Below are positions 33,530 to 41,654 of a stretch of DNA of 64,000 nt, one piece after another (within the stretch, counting starts at the first letter, position 1; each line of letters begins with the position of its first letter). Location of the stretch: NCBI GenBank assembly GCA_029959905.1, contig JASCNZ010000009.1:1-64000 (forward strand), read 5' to 3'. Under the pieces are notes generated by a model. That model was not told where the DNA came from. It worked only from the letters and a program-made list of their open reading frames with translations, and ran no database searches. This DNA is from Microbacteriaceae bacterium PS02344. Lineage in GTDB: Bacteria; Actinomycetota; Actinomycetes; Actinomycetales; Microbacteriaceae. Made by a program: the position numbers and the translations under genes.

Positions 33530-34522
33530 ATGGCCCTCACCGCCCACTCCACCATCGGCGAATGGCTCGACCACCCGACCGGCGGACCCCTCATCCGCGG
33601 ACTCTTCGAGCAGACCGGCGCCGACCCGGCCCTCCTCACCCCGGTGCTCGGTCTGCCGCTGCAGCAGCTCGTCGCCATGAGTCAGGGCGCCATGCCGCAG
33701 TCGGTCGTCGACGACCTGGTGCGCGCCGCGAACGGCGGCGAGCTGCCGGTGGAGGATGCCCCCGCCGAGGTTCCGGCGAGCGCGCGCTTCGCCGGCAAGA
33801 CCGTGATCGTGACCGGCGCCGCGTCGGGCATCGGTCGGGCCACCGCGGAGCGCATCGCGCGCGAGGGCGGACGAGTGATCGCAAGCGACATCGCCGCCGA
33901 GAAGCTCGACGCCCTGAAGGCCGAGAACCCAGATGCCGACATCGTCACCGTCGCCGGGGACCTCACGAAGAGCGAGGCGATCGACGCCGTCGTCGCCGCG
34001 GCGGGCGACAGGATCGACGGGTTCGCGAACGTCGCCGGCATCAACGACGACTTCTCGCCGGCCGGCGAGACGACGGATGCCGTGTGGGACCGCGTGATCG
34101 CCATCAACCTCACCGCGCCCTTCCGGCTCATGCGGGCCGTGCTGCCGATCATGGAGAAGGCCGGTCGCGGCTCGGTGCTGAACGTGTCGAGCGAGGCGGG
34201 CCTGCGCGGCAACGCCTCGGGCAACGCGTACACGGCGAGCAAGCACGGCATCATCGGCGTGACGAAGTCGGCGGCGTTCATGTACGGGCCGAAGGGCATC
34301 CGCGTGAACTCGGTCGCACCCGGCGGGGTGGCCACCGGCATCCCGATGCCCCCGCACATGTCGGAATACGGCTCGGCCCGCCTCGCGCCGTTCCAGCAGG
34401 CGATCCCGACCGTCGCGACGGCCGAGCAACTCGCCGCCTCGATCACCTTCCTGTTGTCCGACGACGGCGTGAACATCAACGGCGCCATCCTCGCCTCCGA
34501 CGGCGGCTGGTCGGTGCAGTAG
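33530..34522 (+). CDS. SDR oxidoreductase with N-terminal helical module
   Basis: A 330-residue classical short-chain dehydrogenase. Residues 1-75 are an extra helical module (STIGEWLDHPTGGPLIRGLF and MPQSVVDDLVRAANGG) also seen attached to glycosidases and SDRs in actinobacteria. The SDR core starts at KTVIVTGAASGIGRATAERI (about 87), with NVAGINDD, NVSSEAG, the active site YTASK and VNSVAPGGVATG. AAGGAG lies 6 nt before the ATG at 33530. It is probably repressed by the divergent TetR. The substrate is unknown. Confidence 0.88.
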   Translation: MALTAHSTIGEWLDHPTGGPLIRGLFEQTGADPALLTPVLGLPLQQLVAMSQGAMPQSVVDDLVRAANGGELPVEDAPAEVPASARFAGKTVIVTGAASGIGRATAERIAREGGRVIASDIAAEKLDALKAENPDADIVTVAGDLTKSEAIDAVVAAAGDRIDGFANVAGINDDFSPAGETTDAVWDRVIAINLTAPFRLMRAVLPIMEKAGRGSVLNVSSEAGLRGNASGNAYTASKHGIIGVTKSAAFMYGPKGIRVNSVAPGGVATGIPMPPHMSEYGSARLAPFQQAIPTVATAEQLAASITFLLSDDGVNINGAILASDGGWSVQ

Positions 34523-34592
34523 CCCGGGCTTCGTCCCGTCCCGCCCGCGCTCACGGGTGCGGTGCGGGTGCGGTGCGGGTGCGGGTGCGGGT

Positions 34593-34646
34593 GCGGGATC
34601 AAAATCGCACCTTCCCAGCCCCGTGGGCGTGCGTTTCTGATCCCTC
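34593..34646. repeat. 54-bp inverted repeat, GCGGGATC family, copy 1
   Basis: GCGGGATCAAAATCGCAC (34593-34610) pairs with GTGCGTTTCTGATCCCTC (34629-34646) with few mismatches. A GGTGCG/GGGTGC microrepeat runs straight into its left end from 34556. It lies between the convergent SDR and NUDIX genes. Related copies lie at 36110 and 41451. Confidence 0.75.
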
Positions 34647-34718
34647 ACCGTGAGGAGCGGGCGCGCTGCCGGGTGAGGGGGTGCGCGACGCAGGGGTCCG
34701 GCGTGATCGGCCGAGCCG

Positions 34719-35162
34719 TTAGCCGGCGTCTTCGAGCACCCGCTCGATCCAGGGTTCGTGCTCTACGAGGGCGAGGTCGGCGAGCGTGAACCAACCGACC
34801 TCGACGATCTCATCACCGTCGGGTCGGACCTCACCCTGCAACTCGCCCGCATACGCGGTCGTCACATACGCAACGCGATCACCGTTCGGATACGTGACGA
34901 CGAGCGCATCCCCGCCGTACGCCCCGACGATGCCGGTGATGCGGATGCCCGCCCCGAGCTCTTCCCGCACTTCGCGCGCGATGGCCACCGCGGGTTCCTC
35001 GCCCGGTTCGACGCCACCTCCGACAAGGCTCCACGCGCTCGAGTGAGCGCCCCTCGCGAGGAGAAACCTATCGCCGTCGCGGATCACCGCGGACACACCC
35101 GGCAACATCAGCAGCCGGTGTCCGATGCGCGTGCGCAGGTCGCGCACATAGTCCGAGATCAC
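34719..35162 (-). CDS. NUDIX hydrolase
   Basis: A 147-residue pyrophosphohydrolase of nucleoside-diphosphate-X compounds. The Nudix box is complete: GGGVEPGEEPAVAIAREVRE followed by ELGAGI (residues 48-73). The substrate class is open (nucleotide sanitising or ADP-ribose). The start is the GTG at 35162, with TAGCGT 6 nt upstream (positions 35169-35174), so the message is probably leaderless. Confidence 0.88.
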   Translation of the reverse strand: MISDYVRDLRTRIGHRLLMLPGVSAVIRDGDRFLLARGAHSSAWSLVGGGVEPGEEPAVAIAREVREELGAGIRITGIVGAYGGDALVVTYPNGDRVAYVTTAYAGELQGEVRPDGDEIVEVGWFTLADLALVEHEPWIERVLEDAG

Positions 35163-35285
35163 GTCCTCACGCTAACGTCCGCCGAACGCTATTCACAGCA
35201 TCCGCCGTACACCTCTACCGAAGACCTCGCGGTATGCCGCCGAGCAGGGCTGGATGAGACCGGATGCCCGGCCTCTCCTCGAGGG

Positions 35286-35579
35286 ATGACTGAGCACACG
35301 AACACCCCGACCCCGTCGCTCATCCAGCAGCGGATGGCGCTGCAGCGCGCGAAGCACTTCGCGACGTATCAGGTGGTCTCCACGAGCGTGCTCGGCCTGG
35401 GCTGGATCGTGGCCATCGTGGTCGATGGCGGCTCCCGAACCTGGCCGTGGATCGCCGCGGCGATCTTCGCCGCCCTGGCCAGCGCGTCGGCGTTCGCTCT
35501 CCGTGCGCCGCGACGCGCGACCCGCGCGTTCGAGGAGGAGCACGGCGTCAGCGCCGGCGTCCAGAAGCCGGTGCGCTGA
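35286..35579 (+). CDS. Small two-helix membrane protein
   Basis: A 97-residue protein of unknown function: a polar N-terminus, then two TM helices (VVSTSVLGLGWIVAIVV and TWPWIAAAIFAALASASAFA), then a basic segment RAPRRATRAFEEEHG. The frame is open far upstream across the NUDIX gene; the ATG at 35286 gives the sensible product. No ribosome site is clear. Confidence 0.55.
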   Translation: MTEHTNTPTPSLIQQRMALQRAKHFATYQVVSTSVLGLGWIVAIVVDGGSRTWPWIAAAIFAALASASAFALRAPRRATRAFEEEHGVSAGVQKPVR

Positions 35580-35690
35580 CCGCATCCGCTTGCTCCGCGC
35601 GTACCAGGCATCGCGACACCCGAGCGTTCTAAGAGGAGCACGGGCCGGCGCCGGCATCCGACAGCCGATGACGGTGACCGACCTCGGGCG

Positions 35691-35948
35691 TCAGTGGACG
35701 GGCGGCTCGTCGCCCATCGGTACGCCGACACGGTCGCGGGGGTGCCGCTCGACCGACGAGACGTCGTGGGAAGGGCCCTCCTCGTCGCGGATGACGTGCT
35801 TCACCTGGCGAGCCGACGCCGATCCGCGACCGGCGACCACGGCGTCGTCCTTCGAGTCGTAGCCAGACCCGATCACACCGCCCTCACCCTCGATGCGGTT
35901 GAACCAGATGCCATTGCGGTGGAACGTCTCGATATCTCCGGCGGCCAT
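35691..35948 (-). CDS. DUF2188-like small protein
   Basis: An 85-residue protein whose layout fits DUF2188: an aromatic opening (IETFHRNGIWFNRIEGEGGV), then a helix with a Lys/Asp/Ala pattern (YDSKDDAVVAGRGSASARQV), then HVIRDEEGP, a short basic turn and ERHPRD. DUF2188 is a small conserved family of unknown function. AGGAG lies 8-9 nt before the ATG at 35948. Confidence 0.7.
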   Translation of the reverse strand: MAAGDIETFHRNGIWFNRIEGEGGVIGSGYDSKDDAVVAGRGSASARQVKHVIRDEEGPSHDVSSVERHPRDRVGVPMGDEPPVH

Positions 35949-36061
35949 GCCTTCACTCCTTCGAACTTCCCCTCTTTCTACGCGTCCCCTCCGACACTCT
36001 GAACCCCCTTGCCGTATCCCGCACCGACGGGTATCCCGTCCGGCCCGTCCCACGCGCCCGC

Positions 36062-36163
36062 GCCCACACCCACACCCACACCCACACCCACACCCACACC
36101 CGTAGTGTGGCGGGATCGAAATCGCACGCCCGAGGGCTCTGCGGCGTGCATTTTTGATCTCGC
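36062..36163. repeat. CCCACA hexamer tract plus 54-bp inverted repeat, family copy 2
   Basis: About six CCCACA hexamers (36062-36102) abut a 54-bp inverted repeat whose arms GCGGGATCGAAATCGCACG.. (36110-36130) and GGCGTGCATTTTTGATCTCG. (36143-36163) match at 17 of 21 positions. The whole 495-bp gap (35949-36443) lies between divergent genes. The rest of it is a G-rich stretch (36176-36280), a candidate -10 box TAGGGT at 36343-36348 for the peptidase gene, and no gene. Confidence 0.75.
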
Positions 36164-36443
36164 ATCCGGCGGAACGCGGGGGGGGCGGGACGGGAAGCGG
36201 GGTGGGACGGGATGCGGGGCGGCAGGGGCGCGCGCGGGACGGGGGCGGGGGCGGGGTGCGGGCGGCGCCAACGCCCCCCCCCCGGAAAACTTACGCAACA
36301 TGGCGGACACAACACCGATATATTCCAGACATCGGACTTCCCTAGGGTGCGAGCATCCCGCTCGCGCCGCATCGGCCACAAGCCACCCCGCACCACGACG
36401 ACGTGACAGGTCGCTCCACGACCACGCCTACCCGAAAGCACTC

Positions 36444-38867
36444 ATGACCCGACGCACCTCACCCCTGCGCCGACGGATGCTCGCGACCACCACGGTCGCG
36501 GCGCTCCTCGCCGCCTCCCTCCTCGCGGCATCCGCCCCGGCATCCGCGGCCGAACCGATCGACGGCGCCCACACCTCGGGCGACCCGATGTTCCCGAACG
36601 TCGGCAACGGCGGCTACGACGCCCTCGACTACGAGGTCACCATCGCATGGAGCCCCACGGGCTTCGCGAACGGCGTGGCCACGGGCGTTTTCGATCAGGC
36701 ATCCACCATCATGACCGCCCGCGCACTCGTGCCGCTGAAGTCGTTCTCGATGGACTTCGAGGGACTGACCATCGACAGCGTCGAGGTGAACGGCCAGCCC
36801 GCCACGTGGACGCGTGATATCGACGCCGACGCCATCAAGTACAAGCTCGTCGTCACTCCCGCGACGCCCGTCGAGGGCGAGTTCGCCGTCGAGGTGAAGT
36901 ACCACGGCGTTCCGCAGTATCACACCGACGCCGACGGCAGCCAGGAAGGCTGGAGCGGCACGAACGACGGTGCGATGCTGCTGGGTCAGCCCATCGGCAT
37001 GATGACCGCCTTCCCGCACAACAACACCCCGAGCGACAAGGCGACCTACCGCATCGAGGTCGACGCCCCGTCGACGAGCACCGACGTGAACGGCGTCTCC
37101 GCCCCCACCGAGGTCGCCAGCAACGGCGAGCTCGTGGCGAAGATCCCGCGCACCGACGGCTCGCGCACCACCTGGGTCTGGTACCAGCAGGAGCAGATGG
37201 CCTCGGAGCTCGTCGTCATCGGCATCGGCCGCTACGAGCTGGTCGAGGGTTCGGTGACGCTGTCGGACGGCCGGGTCATCCCGTCGCTGTCGTACATCGA
37301 CTTCGGTTACACCGACGCGCAGAAGACGACCGTGCGCAACCGCATCGCCCAGCTGCAGCCGATCACGCAGAACCTCGAGAAGATGTTCGGCCCCTACCCG
37401 GGCAACAGCACCGGCGTGATCGTGAAGACCGTGCCGGGCGCCATCAACTACGCGCTCGAGACGCAGGACCGATCGTTCTTCCCGAGTGTGAACTCGGTGA
37501 ACGGCAACACCCTCATCCACGAGCTGGTGCACCAGTGGTACGGCAACAACGTCGCCCCCACCACGTGGACCGACATCTGGATGGGCGAGGGCATGGCGAC
37601 CTGGGCGCCGACCTACTACAACACCACCGAGGGCTTCGGAACCAACACCGCACGCTCGGAGCAGTCGTACTACACCTCGTGGGCCAACAAGGCCGCCTCG
37701 AGCGCGGACTGGAACATCGCCCCCGGCGTGCAGACCGACTCGGCCGAACTGTACAGCTACCAGACCTACACGCGCAGCGCGCAGTTCTGGGCGGCCCTGC
37801 GGGTTGCGATCGGTGACGAGCCCTTCTTCGCCCTGATCTCGAAGTGGCAGACCGACAACGCCGGCACCAGCCGCACCGGCGCGGAGCTGCTCGCCCTCGC
37901 CGAGACGCTCTCGGGTCGCGATCTCGACGCATTCTGGAGCGACTGGATCCTCGAGCCCGGCAAGCCCGCCTGGCCCGACAAGTCGACGATCACGCTGAAG
38001 ACGGATGCCGCGGCGCCGCTGGAGCCCGGCGACGAGATCCTCCTCACCGTCACCGCAGCGAACACGGGCTTCGTGCCGCTGGCCGCGACGTCCGTCTCGG
38101 TCGACCTCTCGGGCGTGCTGGCGAACGCGACGCTCGGGGAGATTCCGGCCGGTGCATCCGTCGCGGGCACGACCCTCACCTGGACCGTGCCCTCGACTGC
38201 GGTGAACACCGCGGCCCAGCTGTCATTCACCGCGACGATCAACGACGACGCCCCCGGCGGCAGCGTCGTGGTCGCCGCCTCGTCGGCGAGCCTCGGCACC
38301 ACCTGCGCCGACTGCACCGCCGAGTTCGCCGTCGAAGAGGTTCTGGCGCCGACGCAGGCCCCGACCATCGCCGGTGACGCCGTGGTCGGTCAGACGCTCA
38401 CCGCCACGTCGACGGGCTGGCCCGAGGGCACCGCGCTCAGCTACCAGTGGAACATCGACGGCAAGCCGTACACCCCGGCCCCGGCCGACCAGGCGGATGC
38501 CGACGCGGATGCCGAGCCGGTGCTGCTGCTCGCGGCGGCGGACGTCGCGGCGAACCAGTTCGTGATCCCGGCCGAGGCACTCGGCACCCGCATCACGGTC
38601 ACCGTCACGGGCACGCTCGCGGGCTTCCGCGACGGCTCGGCGACGAGCGACCCGACCGCGGTGGTGGTCGCCGCCGCGGCTCCCGGTGGGGGCGGTGGAG
38701 TCGGCGGAGGTGCCGGCACGCCCGGCGCCGGTGCGGCCGACCCGGATGACGAGTTGAGCGCCACGGGGGGAGAACTGCCGATCGCGGCCGGTCTGCTGGC
38801 CCTGGTGATGCTCGTGGGCGGAGGAATCGTCGCCGTCGCACGACGCCGCAGCCGCCTGGAGGTCTGA
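36444..38867 (+). CDS. Cell-wall-anchored M1-family metallopeptidase
   Basis: An 807-residue secreted zinc aminopeptidase-like enzyme. An Arg-rich start and a hydrophobic helix ending ASAPASAAEP form a signal peptide (cleavage near residue 35). The M1 core (about 45-510) has HELVHQWYGNN with the third zinc ligand Glu in WMGEGMATW 18 residues on. Two beta-sandwich modules follow (about 515-760), the second a TxxAPTIAGDAVVGQTLTAT domain. The C-terminus is a Gly-rich linker, the motif LSATGG, a TM helix and RRRSR, a sortase sorting signal. The usual M1 GAMEN exopeptidase motif appears as GAINYALE, a notable change. The ATG at 36444 starts the signal peptide. Confidence 0.92.
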   Translation: MTRRTSPLRRRMLATTTVAALLAASLLAASAPASAAEPIDGAHTSGDPMFPNVGNGGYDALDYEVTIAWSPTGFANGVATGVFDQASTIMTARALVPLKSFSMDFEGLTIDSVEVNGQPATWTRDIDADAIKYKLVVTPATPVEGEFAVEVKYHGVPQYHTDADGSQEGWSGTNDGAMLLGQPIGMMTAFPHNNTPSDKATYRIEVDAPSTSTDVNGVSAPTEVASNGELVAKIPRTDGSRTTWVWYQQEQMASELVVIGIGRYELVEGSVTLSDGRVIPSLSYIDFGYTDAQKTTVRNRIAQLQPITQNLEKMFGPYPGNSTGVIVKTVPGAINYALETQDRSFFPSVNSVNGNTLIHELVHQWYGNNVAPTTWTDIWMGEGMATWAPTYYNTTEGFGTNTARSEQSYYTSWANKAASSADWNIAPGVQTDSAELYSYQTYTRSAQFWAALRVAIGDEPFFALISKWQTDNAGTSRTGAELLALAETLSGRDLDAFWSDWILEPGKPAWPDKSTITLKTDAAAPLEPGDEILLTVTAANTGFVPLAATSVSVDLSGVLANATLGEIPAGASVAGTTLTWTVPSTAVNTAAQLSFTATINDDAPGGSVVVAASSASLGTTCADCTAEFAVEEVLAPTQAPTIAGDAVVGQTLTATSTGWPEGTALSYQWNIDGKPYTPAPADQADADADAEPVLLLAAADVAANQFVIPAEALGTRITVTVTGTLAGFRDGSATSDPTAVVVAAAAPGGGGGVGGGAGTPGAGAADPDDELSATGGELPIAAGLLALVMLVGGGIVAVARRRSRLEV

Positions 38868-38884
38868 GGCTCGTCGCCTGACCG

Positions 38885-38915
38885 GAGCGCCCGTCCACTC
38901 GTGGGGCGGGCGCTC
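38885..38915 (+). terminator. Stem-loop after the M1 peptidase gene
   Basis: GAGCGCCCG (38885-38893) and CGGGCGCTC (38907-38915) form a perfect 9-bp stem with a 13-nt loop, 17 bp past the stop. The sequence after it is T-poor. Confidence 0.7.
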
Positions 38916-38924
38916 TCGCGTGTG

Positions 38925-39117
38925 CGGCGGGTGGCGCGTGCGGAGGGTGGCGCGTGCGAAGCGGACGTTGCGGCGCCTAGGCGCACGTGGCGGGGTGGCG
39001 CGGGCGTTGCGGCGGGTGGCGCGTGCGGAGCGGGCGTTGCGGCGCCTAGGCGCGTGCGGAGCGGACGCTGCGGCGCCTCGGCGCGTGCGGCGGGGTGGCG
39101 CGGGCGTTGCGGCGCTA
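38925..39117. repeat. Degenerate GC-rich tandem repeat
   Basis: Words GGTGGCGCGTGCGGAG, GCGGACGTTGCGGCGCCTAG and GGCGGGGTGGCGCGGGCG recur three to four times in shuffled order across about 190 bp, ending at the stop of the TetR gene. Frames across it are open by composition only; no gene is supported. Confidence 0.6.
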
Positions 39118-39711
39118 GGCGCGCGCGGCGGTGCGGATGCCCGCGACGATGAGTTCCACGCCCGCGGCGAAGTCGTCGGCCGGGGAAGCATCCGCCGACG
39201 CCGGCGAGAGGTCGGCCACCGGGGCCGCCGCTCCCACGACGGCGGCGTGCAGACGCTGCTGCTCGTGGAAGGTGAACCCGATCACGAAATGCACCAGGGT
39301 GTCTGCGGCGACGCCGGCCGCGGCATCCGCCAGGCCTGCACGGCGGGCGGCGTCGACGAGGTGGGCGCGTGCGGGGAGGTCGAGCAGGCCGAGTGCGAGG
39401 GAGCTCGACACGATCTCGGCACCGTCGCGGTGGGCGAGCAGGCGATCGCGCAGAGCCGCGGCGACGGCGGCGAGGTCGTCGGAGCGCACGGCATCCGCCC
39501 CGTCGACGATCCGCGCGCTGACGGCGGCGAGCAGCGCCTGCTTGTTCGGGAAGTGCCAATAGAGGGCACTGACCTGCAGGTCGAGGGCGTCGGCGATGCG
39601 CCGCATCGAGAGCCCCGCGATGCCGTGCTCGTCGAGCACCGCCATCGCCGCGTCCACCACATCGGCCTTGCCGCGGCGGGCCGAGGCCGCGTCGTCGGGT
39701 GCCGGAGTCAT
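39115..39711 (-). CDS. TetR-family regulator (TetR class C-terminal domain)
   Basis: A 198-residue repressor. The HTH LSMRRIADALDLQVSALYWHF (about 34-54) is close to the tetracycline-repressor type, and the C-terminal part fits the TetR_C ligand domain with FVIGFTFHEQQR. The -10 box TAGAGT lies 6 nt before the ATG at 39711, and a perfect GAACACTGTTC palindrome follows upstream, so it should repress itself. No exporter gene is adjacent; its other targets are unknown. Confidence 0.88.
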   Translation of the reverse strand: MTPAPDDAASARRGKADVVDAAMAVLDEHGIAGLSMRRIADALDLQVSALYWHFPNKQALLAAVSARIVDGADAVRSDDLAAVAAALRDRLLAHRDGAEIVSSSLALGLLDLPARAHLVDAARRAGLADAAAGVAADTLVHFVIGFTFHEQQRLHAAVVGAAAPVADLSPASADASPADDFAAGVELIVAGIRTAARA

Positions 39712-39717
39712 ACCGCG

Positions 39718-39736
39718 ACTCTACCGAACACTGTTC
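39718..39736 (-). promoter_or_regulatory. TetR promoter with operator
   Basis: Leaderless -10 TAGAGT (39718-39723 on the minus strand) sits directly beside the palindrome GAACACTGTTC (39726-39736). The operator lies between the -10 and -35 positions, the classic autorepression layout. Confidence 0.6.
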
Positions 39737-39782
39737 ATGACCCGGCGGGCGGCCCGGAGCGGGCGGCGCCGCGCGGGTGCCC

Positions 39783-39866
39783 GCACGAACTCAGGACCGA
39801 CGGCCGGAAATCGGGCCGGGAGGTGCCCACCGAGCCGATTCCGTCGCGTCGGTCCTGAGTTGGTGC
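39783..39866. repeat. 84-bp inverted repeat, GCACnAACT type, copy 1
   Basis: GCACGAACTCAGGACCGACG (39783-39802) and CGTCGGTCCTGAGTTGGTGC (39847-39866) are complementary at 19 of 20 positions around a 44-bp centre. It lies between two minus-strand genes. A similar-sized element with arms starting GCACAACTT lies at 47989. Confidence 0.75.
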
Positions 39867-39881
39867 CGGACGCCCGCGGCG

Positions 39882-40325
39882 TCAGGCGACGTCGAGCACC
39901 CAGGTCACACCGAAACGGTCGGTGAGCATGCCGAAACCGGCCGACCAGGCCGACGCGGCGAGCGGCTCGATGACCGTCGCGCCGTCGGCGAGCGCCCGCC
40001 AGTACCCGGTGAGCTCGTCGAGCGAGGTCGCCCGCAGCGACTGGAAGAACGCGCGGTCGGTGATCGTCACGCCGTTCTCGCGGCGGGTGGTGCCGGCGGT
40101 GACGGGCGACTCGGTCGCCCCGAGAACGTCGTATGCCATGAGAGTGATCGCGCCGCCGGTGACCTGCCCGAACACCACGCCGTCGGCGCCGGGGGCCTCG
40201 GCCGGCATGCCGAAGTCGGCGTAGGTCGCGGCCGTGACGGTGCCACCGAAGACGTCGGCGTAGAAGTCGAGCGCGGCGCGTGCGGTGCCGGCGAAGTTGA
40301 GGTGGGTGGTGGTCGTGACGGTCAT
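39882..40325 (-). CDS. PhnB-like VOC protein
   Basis: A 147-residue protein of the PhnB/DUF1338-like VOC group, with THLNFAGTARAALDFYADVFGGTV at the start and WSAGFGMLTDRFGVTWVLDVA at the end. These are typical 3-demethylubiquinone-methyltransferase-like or PhnB annotations; the enzymatic role is unproven. AGGAGG lies 4 nt before the ATG at 40325. It is divergent from the WYL regulator, its likely controller. Confidence 0.85.
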   Translation of the reverse strand: MTVTTTTHLNFAGTARAALDFYADVFGGTVTAATYADFGMPAEAPGADGVVFGQVTGGAITLMAYDVLGATESPVTAGTTRRENGVTITDRAFFQSLRATSLDELTGYWRALADGATVIEPLAASAWSAGFGMLTDRFGVTWVLDVA

Positions 40326-40380
40326 GATGCCTCCTGGCTGTTGGTCGAGCGGATGCCCGTACGAGAAGACTCGCAACAGA

Positions 40381-40401
40381 AGCGGTCAGTTACGGTCCGC
40401 T
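40381..40401. promoter_or_regulatory. Dyad between the PhnB-like and WYL genes
   Basis: AGCGG (40381-40385) and CCGCT (40397-40401) form the ends of a 21-bp dyad centred on GTTAC, midway between the divergent starts. A YafY-type regulator site is plausible. Confidence 0.45.
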
Positions 40402-40421
40402 ACTTCGCGCAGAATGTAGGC

Positions 40422-41378
40422 ATGACCGGAAGCTCGTCGCGCATGCTCGCGTTGCTGTCGCTGCTGCAGACGCAGCGCGACTGGCCGGGCGCGGTGCTCG
40501 CCGACCGCCTCGGCGTGAGCCCCCGCACGGTGCGGCGCGACGTCGACCGGCTGCGCGATCTCGGCTACCGCATCGGTGCGATGAAAGGACCCGACGGCGG
40601 ATACCGGCTCGCCGCAGGCTCGGAACTGCCCCCGCTGCTGTTCGACGACGAGCAGGCCCTCGCCGTCGCGGTGGCCCTGCAGAGCATGCCGTCGAGCGGG
40701 ATCGACATCGACGATGGCGCCGAGCGCGCACTCGCCACCATCCGCCAGGTCATGCCGTCGCGCCTGCGGCACCGGGTCGACGGCATCCGCTTCGCCGGTT
40801 CCCCGAGCGCGGATCGCGTCGACCCCGCCACGCTCGACGCGGTCACCGGCGCGGTGCGCGACCGCCACGTGTTGCGGTTCGACTACGGAGGGCGCGATCG
40901 TTCGGATGACCCGCGCCGACGCGTCGAGCCCCACGAGGTCGTGTCGCGCGGCGGCCGGTGGTACCTCGTCGCGTGGGATCTGGAGCGCGACGACTGGCGC
41001 ATCTTCCGCCTCGACCGGGTGCATCCGCGCATCCCGACGGGTCCGTCGTTCGCGCCGCGCGCGCTGCCCGACGACATGGATGCGCCGACGTTCGTCGCCG
41101 CCCGCGCGAAGGGATCGGATGCCGGTGACCGTTGGCCGTGCGTCGGCACGGTGGTGCTCGCGCTGCCCGTTCGGGAGGTGACGCCTTTCCTCGACGACGC
41201 CGACGTCGAAGAGGTGGATGCCGGGTCGTGCCGGGTGACCGCGGGGTCGTGGTCGTGGACGGGCCTGCTCGCCTGGCTCGCGCGATTCGATGCGCCGTTC
41301 ACGATCGAGGGCCCTCCGGCGCTGGCCGAGGCATCCGCGGTTCTCGCCGCACGCCTCGCCGCCGCCTCCACTCCCTGA
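40422..41378 (+). CDS. YafY-type HTH/WYL regulator
   Basis: A 318-residue regulator. The N-terminal HTH_11 winged helix is DWPGAVLADRLGVSPRTVRR (residues 20-39). The WYL domain (about 140-215) has RRRVEPHEVVSRGGRWYLVA and ends in the FRLDRV motif; a WCX-like C-terminal region follows. WYL domains bind nucleic acids or small ligands. The frame is open upstream across the VOC gene, but the ATG at 40422 starts the HTH. It is divergent from a PhnB-like VOC gene, a common pairing in actinobacteria. Confidence 0.9.
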   Translation: MTGSSSRMLALLSLLQTQRDWPGAVLADRLGVSPRTVRRDVDRLRDLGYRIGAMKGPDGGYRLAAGSELPPLLFDDEQALAVAVALQSMPSSGIDIDDGAERALATIRQVMPSRLRHRVDGIRFAGSPSADRVDPATLDAVTGAVRDRHVLRFDYGGRDRSDDPRRRVEPHEVVSRGGRWYLVAWDLERDDWRIFRLDRVHPRIPTGPSFAPRALPDDMDAPTFVAARAKGSDAGDRWPCVGTVVLALPVREVTPFLDDADVEEVDAGSCRVTAGSWSWTGLLAWLARFDAPFTIEGPPALAEASAVLAARLAAASTP

Positions 41379-41450
41379 CGCCCGCCACGTCCCCCCGTCC
41401 CCCGTCCCCCACCCCCCGTCACCGGCCCTCCCCCCGCGTCCCCCGCAGGT

Positions 41451-41506
41451 TGCGGGATCGATATGTCAGCTTCAGGGGGCCTGGAAGCCGACATATTGAT
41501 CCCGCA
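41451..41506. repeat. 56-bp inverted repeat, GCGGGATC family, copy 3
   Basis: TGCGGGATCGATATGTCAGC.. (41451-41473) and ..GACATATTGATCCCGCA (41484-41506) match at 21 of 23 positions around AGGGGGCCTG. C-rich microrepeats precede it from 41393. It lies between the WYL gene and purL. Confidence 0.75.
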
Positions 41507-41612
41507 CCGGAGGTGGGGTGGGGTGGGTGGGGTGGTACGGGGCGGGGGTGGCCGGGTCGGGCGGGCCGGGGCGGGGGTGAGCACCGCGCGCGGGAGTGTC
41601 GGACCTCGCCGG

Positions 41613-41618
41613 TAGACT
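41613..41618 (+). promoter_or_regulatory. -10 box (TAGACT) of purL
   Basis: TAGACT gives a leader of about 30 nt carrying TTGGAG before the GTG at 41655. No purine riboswitch fold is visible in so short a leader. Confidence 0.45.
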
Positions 41619-41654
41619 GAACCTGCCCCGCCGGCCTCTTCCCTTGGAGTGTGC

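Noticed and set aside
34593..34646. Rho-independent terminator for the SDR and NUDIX genes
   Set aside because: A terminator role is possible here, but a related copy lies between divergent genes at 36110, so the family is not explained by termination.
36062..36163. Coding region through the CCCACA tract joined to the M1 gene
   Set aside because: The frame is open upstream to 36009, but the peptide is a Pro/Thr repeat; the signal peptide begins at ATG 36444.
41580..41654. Purine riboswitch before purL
   Set aside because: The leader after the -10 box is about 30 nt, too short, and shows no conserved pairing.
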